Shown here: positions 23,792 to 29,924 of the stretch, piece by piece
Layout of the letters: each line of letters begins with the position of its first letter
Numbering within the stretch: the stretch's first letter is position 1
Assembly (NCBI GenBank): GCA_945883115.1
Contig: CAMCXA010000023.1
Coordinates: 1 to 34,055 of the forward strand
Source: Alsobacter soli
GTDB lineage: Bacteria > Pseudomonadota > Alphaproteobacteria > Rhizobiales > Beijerinckiaceae
Reading direction: 5' to 3'
DNA: 34,055 nt
Made by a program: the position numbers and the translations under genes
The notes under the pieces: model-generated
What the model was told of the DNA's origin: nothing
Seen by the model: only the letters and a program-made list of their open reading frames with translations
The model's database searches: none

Positions 23792-24393
23792 ATGTAATTA
23801 TCAAGCAGCAACTTATTGAATCAGTTGCTAAAAAACTCATTGAGCATGCGGATGAACTGACCGCGCTTGATCAGGCTGTCGGAGATGGGGATCACGGACT
23901 AAACATGAAGCGCGGGTTTGAGGCGATCCTGGCGGATTGCGAAGCCCATGCTGCAAAGCCATTTCCGGATATGTTCAAGGGAATAGGCACGCAACTCGTC
24001 ATGAAGGTTGGTGGGGCATCAGGCCCTTTATATGGTACGCTTTTCATGGCCTTTGCGAAGGAAGTGACCGATCCTCCAACGCTTGATGGCGCATGCAAAG
24101 CACTTGGTGCTGCAATTGAGGCCGTCAAAGCGCGAGGGAAGTCGGAACCCGGACAGAAGACGATGCTTGATGTCCTCGTTCCGGTTCATGCGGAGTGGTC
24201 CAGCGGTGGCGCTGACCTTGGTAAGCGTTTGTTAGATAGCGCAAAATCAGCTTCCGAGAGCACAATTCCGATGAAAGCGATACGCGGGCGCGCCTCGTTT
24301 CTGGGCGACCGATCGATCGGGCATATGGACCCCGGAGCCCGCTCTTCCCAACTGATGATTGAGGCAATCATTCAAGTATTGGGAGAATCATGA
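23788..24393 (+). CDS. dhaL: Dihydroxyacetone kinase ADP-binding subunit DhaL
   Basis: DhaL holds a tightly bound ADP that acts as a coenzyme: it is rephosphorylated by DhaM and passes the phosphoryl group to the substrate on DhaK. The 201-residue length matches the family (about 210). The Mg-binding loop is present as LDQAVGDGDHGLNMKRG with Asp28, Asp33 and Asp35, as are GGASGPLYGT and the C-terminal GRASFLGDRSIGHMDPGA. The start overlaps the ATPase 2 stop by ATGA, and dhaM starts in the last codons. In E. coli the order is dhaK-dhaL-dhaM; here DhaL comes first and DhaK is 2.8 kb downstream. Related kinases act on other ketoses such as erythrulose, so dihydroxyacetone is probable but not certain. 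Confidence 0.95.
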   Translation: MNVIIKQQLIESVAKKLIEHADELTALDQAVGDGDHGLNMKRGFEAILADCEAHAAKPFPDMFKGIGTQLVMKVGGASGPLYGTLFMAFAKEVTDPPTLDGACKALGAAIEAVKARGKSEPGQKTMLDVLVPVHAEWSSGGADLGKRLLDSAKSASESTIPMKAIRGRASFLGDRSIGHMDPGARSSQLMIEAIIQVLGES

Positions 24394-24782
24394 TGGCAAA
24401 TGTGGGTATTGTGATTGTTTCCCACTCCTCAAAGGTGGCAGAGGGCGCAGCAGATATGGTGCGCCAAATGGTTGGTGATACTGTGCCGCTTGCCTTTACG
24501 GGCGGAAACAGCGAGGGCGGGTTGGGTACAGACGTTGCGAAGATCATTGAAGCCATTGATTCTGCTTGGTCGGAGGCGGGTGTTGCGGTTCTCATTGATC
24601 TTGGCGGGGCCGAGACGAACACTGAAATGGCCATCGAGATGCTCGAAGAAGAACGTCAAAGTCGAGTAGTCATTTGTAATGCACCTATTGTTGAAGGGGC
24701 AGTGATTGCTGCTACTGAAGCATCAAGCGGATCTCCGCTTGATATTGTGAAGCAGACTGCAGAGGAATTATCACCACAATGA
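24390..24782 (+). CDS. dhaM: PTS-dependent dihydroxyacetone kinase phosphotransferase subunit DhaM (EIIA only)
   Basis: A 130-residue EIIA-Man-like protein that relays a phosphoryl group from HPr to the ADP of DhaL. The active-site His follows the first strand: VGIVIVSHSSKVAEG, as in DhaM, and DLGGAETNTEMAIEML and NAPIVEGAVIAATEA follow the family pattern. E. coli DhaM is a fusion of EIIA, an HPr-like and a partial EI domain; here the same functions are three separate genes in the same order. ATG codons at 24390 and 24393 are both possible; 24390 overlaps the dhaL TGA. Its own TGA overlaps the HPr start. Confidence 0.94.
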   Translation: MMANVGIVIVSHSSKVAEGAADMVRQMVGDTVPLAFTGGNSEGGLGTDVAKIIEAIDSAWSEAGVAVLIDLGGAETNTEMAIEMLEEERQSRVVICNAPIVEGAVIAATEASSGSPLDIVKQTAEELSPQ

Positions 24783-25105
24783 CAGTAAATCCATCTGCAA
24801 AACCTGAGTTTAAATCAGCATCCGGAACAGCATTACTTGTAAATGCGGTTGGTTTACATGCACGTCCGTCGGTTAAGCTTACGCAATTGGCGAAGAGTTT
24901 TTCGGCTAATATCTCACTCGCGACTTCAGTCGAGGGGCCATGGGTTGATGCCAAGAGCCCGGTCAAGATCATGCGGATCAAAGCACCGAAAGGAACTACC
25001 CTTTATTTTCAAGCACTTGGCGACGATTGTGACGCAGCCGTGGCGGCTTTGACCGACCTCGTCAATCGTCGGTTCGATGAAACCGAGGATGAAGGCCATG
25101 GCTGA
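24779..25105 (+). CDS. HPr-family phosphocarrier protein
   Basis: A 108-residue HPr with the phosphorylation site His27 in NAVGLHARPSVKLTQLA, the conserved HPr motif, and the second region AKSPVKIMRIKAPKGT, where Ser corresponds to the regulatory serine position of other HPr proteins. The N-terminus is about 15 residues longer than usual and polar. It should accept phosphate from the EI encoded next and give it to DhaM. Its ATG overlaps the dhaM TGA, and its last 8 bp (ATGGCTGA) contain the EI start. Alphaproteobacteria generally have a separate nitrogen-PTS HPr, so this is probably a second copy dedicated to the kinase. Confidence 0.93.
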   Translation: MTVNPSAKPEFKSASGTALLVNAVGLHARPSVKLTQLAKSFSANISLATSVEGPWVDAKSPVKIMRIKAPKGTTLYFQALGDDCDAAVAALTDLVNRRFDETEDEGHG

Positions 25106-26714
25106 GCTGCGCCTCACGGGACGCTCGGCCTCGTCGGGATTTTTTGAAGGTCCTGTCATCATCCTGACTGATACTGCGGCGACCCGTGTTTCGAGCGGAA
25201 ATCCGTCAATTGAGGCTGAAATCCTACGGAAGTCGATTGAATCCTGCCGGAATTCCCTCGTTTCTCTCGCAGAATCGGCGGATGGCGAGGCGGCGGAGAT
25301 GCTTGGTTTCCAGGTTGCAATGCTGGAGGACGATGCTCTGGCGGAGGGGGCGTTTGCAGCGATCAGCCAAGGTATTGCGGCGCATGAGGCGTGGCGCGAT
25401 GCGTTAAATGAAGAAATAAAATCCTATAAAGACGCTGATGACGAGTATTTTAGGGCGCGTGCTGCCGATTTGGAGGATATTCGCGACGGAGTTATGGCAG
25501 AATTGACGGGAAGTTCAAAAAAAGTGGACGTTCCTTCAGGGTCTATACTTTTTTCACGCGATCTTCCGCCATCCCGTTTCTTGAAAATTGACTGGTCTAA
25601 GGGCGGAGCACTTCTTTTGACCGAGGGAAGTCCTACAAGTCATGTTGCAATGCTTGCGCGGTCAAAAAATGTACCAATGATCGTCAATTTAGGGCAGATT
25701 CCGGCCGAAAACGGGGCGTTTTTGCTCGTTGACGGGGGGTCTGGCAGTGTGATTGTAGAGGCGACGGAGGCGTCAAAGCGGGAATTCAGGGAAAAGCGGG
25801 AGTTTGAGGCTAAAATTGACGAAATGGCGGAGAAAGCCGTGAGAAATCCGGCAGTTACCCGCGACGGAACGTCAATTTCGGTTATGATCAATGTCGCCGA
25901 TCCATTGGAACTTGACCAGTTGGACTGGGTCAAATGTGACGGTATTGGACTGGTACGAACCGAATTTCTCTTTACAAATGAACGGACATTTCCAGCCGAA
26001 ACTCCACAGTACCAGATCTACCGGCGCATGCTGGAATGGGCCAATGGTCGCCCGGTGACAATCCGGACGTTGGACGCGGGTGGCGACAAGCCGATCCCCG
26101 GTCTGACGATTGATGGCGAGACGAATCCGTTCCTCGGTGTGCGGGGGGTGCGGCTCTCGCTTTTGCGGCAGGACATCTTCCGCGTGCAGCTGAGGGCACT
26201 TGCACGCGCGGCTGTTCACGGACCGCTCAAGGTGATGGTGCCGATGGTGACCGTGCCGAGCGAGCTCGAGCAGACCAAGGCGCTGATGAACGAGGAAATC
26301 GCGGCGCTACTCGCCGAGGGTATTCCGGCGGCGCTGCCCCAGATGGGGATTATGGTGGAGGTGCCGGCGGCGGCGATTGCGATCGACCTGTTCGATGCCG
26401 ACTTCTTCTCGATCGGGTCGAATGATCTGACGCAATATGTGACGGCGGCGGGGCGTGACATTGGCGCGGTTGCCGACCTTGCCGACACGATGAACCCGGC
26501 AGTCCTCCGGCTGATCGGCTCGGTTGCGGCTTATGGCCGGACGAGCGGACGGGATGTGAGCTTGTGCGGCGATGCGGGCGGCGACCCGCGGATCATCCCT
26601 GCTTTGCTCAAGCACGGGATCCGCAGTGTCTCGGTTGCGCCGAAACTTCTGGCGCGCGCGAAGCAGGCGATTTCCGAGGTTGATCTCGGGCAGATGGACG
26701 AGGCTATGCCATGA
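25098..26714 (+). CDS. PTS enzyme I (PEP-protein phosphotransferase)
   Basis: Autophosphorylates from PEP and passes the group to HPr. The 538-residue protein has the EI N-terminal HPr-binding helices, the phosphorylated His182 in EGSPTSHVAMLARS, GIGLVRTEFLF, the PEP-site residues in TIRTLDAGGDKPIPG, RGVRLSLLRQDIFR, the MVEVPAAAIAID and FFSIGSNDLTQYVTAAGRD segments, and the catalytic Cys in SLCGDAGGDP. No N-terminal GAF domain is present, unlike EI-Ntr. I chose ATG 25098, where MAELRLTGRSASSG begins; starts at 25077 or 25089 are possible. Composition changes within the gene: up to about 26.0 kb it is near 43-47% GC in sampled lines, then about 63-68%. Its stop overlaps the next ATG. Confidence 0.94.
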   Translation: MAELRLTGRSASSGFFEGPVIILTDTAATRVSSGNPSIEAEILRKSIESCRNSLVSLAESADGEAAEMLGFQVAMLEDDALAEGAFAAISQGIAAHEAWRDALNEEIKSYKDADDEYFRARAADLEDIRDGVMAELTGSSKKVDVPSGSILFSRDLPPSRFLKIDWSKGGALLLTEGSPTSHVAMLARSKNVPMIVNLGQIPAENGAFLLVDGGSGSVIVEATEASKREFREKREFEAKIDEMAEKAVRNPAVTRDGTSISVMINVADPLELDQLDWVKCDGIGLVRTEFLFTNERTFPAETPQYQIYRRMLEWANGRPVTIRTLDAGGDKPIPGLTIDGETNPFLGVRGVRLSLLRQDIFRVQLRALARAAVHGPLKVMVPMVTVPSELEQTKALMNEEIAALLAEGIPAALPQMGIMVEVPAAAIAIDLFDADFFSIGSNDLTQYVTAAGRDIGAVADLADTMNPAVLRLIGSVAAYGRTSGRDVSLCGDAGGDPRIIPALLKHGIRSVSVAPKLLARAKQAISEVDLGQMDEAMP

Positions 26715-27145
26715 GCGGCGCGCTCCCGCTCCGGAAAGGGGCGTCGGCGATTGCCGAGTACAAGAAGATTTTGAAGACGGTGCTCGAGAACCGACCTTCC
26801 GGCACGCGGCAAAGGCTGGCGACGGCGCTCGGCAAGAACCGCTCCTTCGTGTCTCAGATTGCCAACCCGGCCTATACGATGCCGATACCGGCGCAGCATC
26901 TCGACCTGCTGTTCGAGCTTTGCCATTTTTCGCAAGAAAGCCGTGTCGCCTTTCTGAAGCATTACGAGGTGGCGCATCCCGGGAAATTGCGGCTTGTCAG
27001 CAGTCGCCCTGCGACGCGGCGGATCGCGCTGGATGTGCCCGATCTCGGTGATCCGGTTCGCAATGCGATTGTCGACGAGATGCTCGGCAATTTTTCCCGT
27101 TCGCTGAACCGACTGATCGACGATCTTTCGTCGGATGAACCATAA
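26711..27145 (+). CDS. Small HTH-like protein of unknown function between EI and DhaK
   Basis: A 144-residue protein coupled by ATGA to the EI gene and ending 15 bp before dhaK. Residues about 30-75 look like an XRE/lambda-repressor-type helix-turn-helix: TRQRLATALGKNRSFVSQIA, then PIPAQHLDLLFELCHFS. The rest has no motif I recognise: a linker (FLKHYEVAHPGKLRLVSSRP) and a C-terminal part with an amphipathic helix (DEMLGNFSRSLNRLIDDL) suitable for oligomerisation. I infer a regulator of this operon, or a protein linking the phosphorelay to gene control, because it lies between the kinase parts. This rests on pattern only; the HTH could be a protein-binding fold instead. GC-rich like dhaK. Confidence 0.75.
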   Translation: MSGALPLRKGASAIAEYKKILKTVLENRPSGTRQRLATALGKNRSFVSQIANPAYTMPIPAQHLDLLFELCHFSQESRVAFLKHYEVAHPGKLRLVSSRPATRRIALDVPDLGDPVRNAIVDEMLGNFSRSLNRLIDDLSSDEP

Positions 27146-27160
27146 ACCAAGGGGGGAACC

Positions 27161-28144
27161 ATGAAGAAGCTGATCAATGGTGTCGAAACCGTGCTGACCG
27201 AGAGTCTGGACGGATTTGTTGCGGCGCATGCCGATATTGTGACGTTGGGCGACGAATATAAATTCGTCAGGCGCGCGGCGCTGAAGACGGGCAAGGTTGC
27301 GTTGATCTCGGGCGGTGGCTCGGGCCATGAGCCGCTGCATGCCGGATTTGTCGGGTTGGGGATGCTGGATGCGGCGTGCCCGGGGCAGGTTTTCACCTCG
27401 CCGACGCCCGACCAGATGCTCGCCGCCGCCGAGGCCGTCGATACCGGCGCGGGTGTGCTCTATATCGTCAAGAATTACGAAGGCGATATTATGAACTTCG
27501 AGATGGCGGCGGAAATGGCCTCGGGCGACGTCAAAACCGTTGTGACGGATGATGACGTTGCGGTTGAAAAATCGACCTATTCGACGGGGCGCCGGGGTGT
27601 TGCGGGAACACTCGTGGTTGAAAAGATTGTGGGTGCGGCGGCGGAAAAAGGGCATGACCTTGCAAGCCTGCAGGCCTTGGGCAAGCGCGTGAATGACCGG
27701 ACGCGCTCGATGGGTGTGGCGCTGACCTCGTGTATTGTGCCTGCCGCCGGAAACCCGACCTTCAGCATCGGCGATGACGAGATGGAAATGGGCGTCGGCA
27801 TTCATGGCGAGCCGGGCCGTCGCCGGGTCAAGCTGGCGCAAGCCGACGAGATCGCGGCCGAGATGACACATGCGGTGCTCGAAGAACTCGGCCTGAAAGC
27901 GGGAAGCCCCTGCCTGCTCTTCGTGAACGGCTTCGGCGGCACGCCGCTGATGGAGCTTTATCTGATGGTGAATTCGGTGCGAAAAATCCTGGCGGGCAAG
28001 GGGATCATCGTCGCCCGTTCATTGACGGGTTCCTATGTGACATCGCTCGAAATGGCGGGATGCTCGATCACGATCACGGCGCTCGACGACGAAATCACCG
28101 CCCTGTGGGACGCGCCGGTGCATACGGCGGCGTTGCGCTGGTGA
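27161..28144 (+). CDS. dhaK: Dihydroxyacetone kinase substrate-binding subunit DhaK
   Basis: DhaK binds its short-chain ketose covalently as a hemiaminal on a histidine and receives phosphate from DhaL-ADP/ATP. The 327-residue protein keeps the E. coli active site almost number for number: His56 in SGGGSGHEPLH, Asp109 in NYEGDIMNF, and the covalent His215 in GVGIHGEPGRR. It has a strong ribosome binding site of its own (AAGGGGGGAACC), unlike the coupled genes upstream. With DhaL, DhaM, HPr and EI it completes a PEP-driven kinase that would turn imported dihydroxyacetone into DHAP. Closely related proteins use erythrulose or other ketoses, so the substrate is inferred. It is the last gene before hipBA; no clear terminator follows. 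Confidence 0.95.
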   Translation: MKKLINGVETVLTESLDGFVAAHADIVTLGDEYKFVRRAALKTGKVALISGGGSGHEPLHAGFVGLGMLDAACPGQVFTSPTPDQMLAAAEAVDTGAGVLYIVKNYEGDIMNFEMAAEMASGDVKTVVTDDDVAVEKSTYSTGRRGVAGTLVVEKIVGAAAEKGHDLASLQALGKRVNDRTRSMGVALTSCIVPAAGNPTFSIGDDEMEMGVGIHGEPGRRRVKLAQADEIAAEMTHAVLEELGLKAGSPCLLFVNGFGGTPLMELYLMVNSVRKILAGKGIIVARSLTGSYVTSLEMAGCSITITALDDEITALWDAPVHTAALRW

Positions 28145-28202
28145 GGGCTTGGCGCGAAAGCGAGGGTGATTGAGGCGGAAGCGGTTGCTGGCAGCAGAAA
28201 TG

Positions 28203-28216
28203 TTCCCGAGCGGGAA
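28203..28216. promoter_or_regulatory. hip operator O1
   Basis: TTCCCGAGCGGGAA: 6-bp arms around a central AG. It is the first of three related palindromes upstream of hipB, centred at 28209.5. HipB antitoxins bind such sites as dimers and repress their own operon; binding here is inferred. Confidence 0.75.
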
Positions 28217-28250
28217 TATTTGAGTAATTAGTGGCGCTTGACGGGGTTTG

Positions 28251-28266
28251 TTTCCCGAGCGGGAAA
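28251..28266. promoter_or_regulatory. hip operator O2
   Basis: TTTCCCGAGCGGGAAA: 7-bp arms around AG, the most perfect copy, centred at 28258.5, exactly 49 bp from O1. It lies directly upstream of the proposed -35 element. Confidence 0.78.
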
Positions 28267-28268
28267 TT

Positions 28269-28299
28269 TTGATAGACATTCTCCGGAAATTCGTGATAT
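28269..28299 (+). promoter_or_regulatory. Candidate hipBA promoter
   Basis: TTGATA (28269-28274) and TGATAT (28294-28299) could be -35 and -10 elements with a 19-bp spacer, slightly long. They sit between operators O2 and O3, so an occupied operator pair would block RNA polymerase. Confidence 0.35.
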
Positions 28300-28315
28300 T
28301 TTCCCGTTCGGTAAA
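28300..28315. promoter_or_regulatory. hip operator O3
   Basis: TTTCCCGTTCGGTAAA, an imperfect copy with one mismatched arm base pair, centred at 28307.5, again exactly 49 bp from O2. It ends 4 bp before the hipB start codon and overlaps its ribosome binding region. Confidence 0.65.
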
Positions 28316-28319
28316 GATC

Positions 28320-28562
28320 ATGAACAGACGCACCCTCACCACCGCCGAGATTGGCGATATTGTAAGAACAACCCGCAAGGCCTTCGGCTTGCGGCAAGAC
28401 CAACTCGCGGGCGCGGCAGGCGTCGGCCTGCGGTTCATCGTTGATCTCGAAGCCGGCAAGCAGACCGCACAAATCGGCAAGGCGCTTCAGGTGCTCGCCA
28501 CGCTCGGATGCTCACTGGAGATCACACCGCCTCCGGAACCCAAGGGAGCGCGGAAGGCATGA
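28320..28562 (+). CDS. hipB: HipB-type antitoxin, XRE-family repressor
   Basis: An 80-residue DNA-binding antitoxin. The HTH covers most of the protein: TAEIGDIVRTTRKAFGLRQD, then LAGAAGVGLRFIVDLEAGKQ, in which QDQLAGAAGVGLRFIVDLE is the XRE helix-turn-helix. GKALQVLATLGCSLEI is the usual HipB continuation, followed by a short proline-rich tail. Known HipB dimers bind palindromes upstream of their own operon and hold HipA inactive. The start ATG 28320 is directly after operator O3; the frame stays open to 28248 but that would place coding sequence across the operators. Its stop overlaps the hipA start as ATGATG. Confidence 0.9.
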   Translation: MNRRTLTTAEIGDIVRTTRKAFGLRQDQLAGAAGVGLRFIVDLEAGKQTAQIGKALQVLATLGCSLEITPPPEPKGARKA

Positions 28563-29836
28563 TGCGGAGGTTGGATGTTTGGTGGGATGGGCGGATTGTC
28601 GGGATGCTAACGCAGGACCGGTTCGGGGAATTGGGCTTTGGCTATTCACTGGCATGGCTGGACGACGTGAATGCGCTGCCCTTGTCGGCTTCGCTGCCGA
28701 AGCGGGCGGAGCCCTTCACACGTCGCGAGTGCCGTCCATTCTTTGGCGGACTCTTGCCGGAAGAAAGCCAGCGCGACGCCGCGGCGCAAGCACTCGGCGT
28801 TTCGCGTGCAAATGATTTCGCCCTTCTCGATCGCCTTGGAGGCGATGTCGCGGGCGCACTCCAACTTCTGCCGCTCGGTGAAGCGCCGACCACACCCTCT
28901 TCCGATCAACGTCCAACCGCGCTTGACGATGCAGGTTTGATCCGGATTCTGGACGCCCTGCCCGTCCGCCCATTGCTTGCGGGCGAGGAAGGGCTCCGCC
29001 TTTCTCTCGCTGGCGCGCAATCGAAGGTGCCGGTGGTTCTGGTGGATGGTGCGGTGGCGTTGCCTGCACCGGGCCAGCCCACGACGCATATTCTCAAACC
29101 GCCTATATCACGCTTTAGGGCGACGACCGAGAACGAGGCCTTTGTGATGCGTCTTGCCGCCGCAATCGGCCTTGATGTCGCGCCGGTTGAGCCACGGGTC
29201 GTGCGGGATCGAACTTTCCTCCTTATCGAACGCTATGACCGGGCGATTGACGACGATGGACATGTGCGTCGGATCCATCAAGAGGATTTCTGCCAGGCGC
29301 TCGGGGTTCCGCCGGAGACTAAGTATGCCAGCGAGGGCGGGCCGACCTTCAAGGTTTGCTTTGAGCTTCTCCGCCGCATCGTTGCGAGGCCCGCTGTCGA
29401 TGTTCTGAAGCTTCTTGACGCAGTCATTTTCAATGTGATGGCGGGAAACGCCGACGCGCACGGAAAGAACTTCTCCATTTTCTATAGCGACGAAGGCCCA
29501 CGTCTGGCCCCGCTTTATGATTTACTGGCGACAGTCGCCTATCCCGATCTTTCGCCGAAATTTGCGATGAAGATCGGACAACGCGCTACGCTCGCGGAAC
29601 TGGACGCGAAAGGTTGGAACGCATTTGCCGCCGATGCGGGCCTTGGCTTGCCGGTGGTTCGGAGACGGGTTGCAGAGATTGGTGAAGCGACAATCGCGCA
29701 AGCAAATGAAGTTGCGACCGAGTTGGCACGTCCCGGCCTTGACGAAAAGTCATTGGTGCAATTCGTCGACATGGTCATAAACCGTGCCGAACGCTGCACG
29801 CTTTCGACCCTAGGTCGGTTGTCTGAAAGCGCGTAG
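28559..29836 (+). CDS. hipA: HipA-family toxin, serine/threonine kinase
   Basis: A 425-residue kinase, close to the E. coli length of 440, so apparently intact. In E. coli HipA phosphorylates glutamyl-tRNA synthetase and induces persistence; other HipA families target other synthetases or proteins. Seen here: N-terminal domain (LDVWWDGRIVGMLTQD, then PFFGGLLPEESQRD), the glycine-rich ATP loop LSLAGAQSKVPVVL, HILKPPI, then the catalytic loop MAGNADAHGKNFSIFY, with Asp and Asn for catalysis and metal, and APLYDLLATVAYP. It overlaps hipB by 4 bp, giving translational coupling. The actual target cannot be read from sequence. A terminator-like hairpin shared with the convergent dehydrogenase gene follows. 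Confidence 0.92.
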   Translation: MMRRLDVWWDGRIVGMLTQDRFGELGFGYSLAWLDDVNALPLSASLPKRAEPFTRRECRPFFGGLLPEESQRDAAAQALGVSRANDFALLDRLGGDVAGALQLLPLGEAPTTPSSDQRPTALDDAGLIRILDALPVRPLLAGEEGLRLSLAGAQSKVPVVLVDGAVALPAPGQPTTHILKPPISRFRATTENEAFVMRLAAAIGLDVAPVEPRVVRDRTFLLIERYDRAIDDDGHVRRIHQEDFCQALGVPPETKYASEGGPTFKVCFELLRRIVARPAVDVLKLLDAVIFNVMAGNADAHGKNFSIFYSDEGPRLAPLYDLLATVAYPDLSPKFAMKIGQRATLAELDAKGWNAFAADAGLGLPVVRRRVAEIGEATIAQANEVATELARPGLDEKSLVQFVDMVINRAERCTLSTLGRLSESA

Positions 29837-29893
29837 AGCTGTGCATCACCGCCGAAGAAATTGGTGTTTGCCCGCGCCCCCACCCCAATCAAA

Positions 29894-29917
29894 CCCTGCT
29901 CCGTCGCCGGAGCAGGG
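29894..29917 (-). terminator. Terminator of the aldehyde dehydrogenase gene
   Basis: A perfect 10-bp stem, CCCTGCTCCG and CGGAGCAGGG, with a 4-nt loop. On the minus strand it is followed by TTTGATT and lies 7 bp after the dehydrogenase stop codon, fitting an intrinsic terminator. On the plus strand it is preceded by AAA and follows hipA by about 57 bp, so it may serve both directions. Confidence 0.75.
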
Positions 29918-29924
29918 CACTCAA

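Noticed and set aside
26531-27871. 446-codon open frame on the minus strand across EI, the HTH-like gene and DhaK
   Set aside because: It is antisense to three well-supported genes and its product is rich in Arg and His with no family motif, as expected of a GC-rich shadow frame.
28248-28319. Longer hipB start at 28248
   Set aside because: It would place coding sequence across operators O2 and O3 and add 24 residues with no family resemblance; ATG 28320 fits better.
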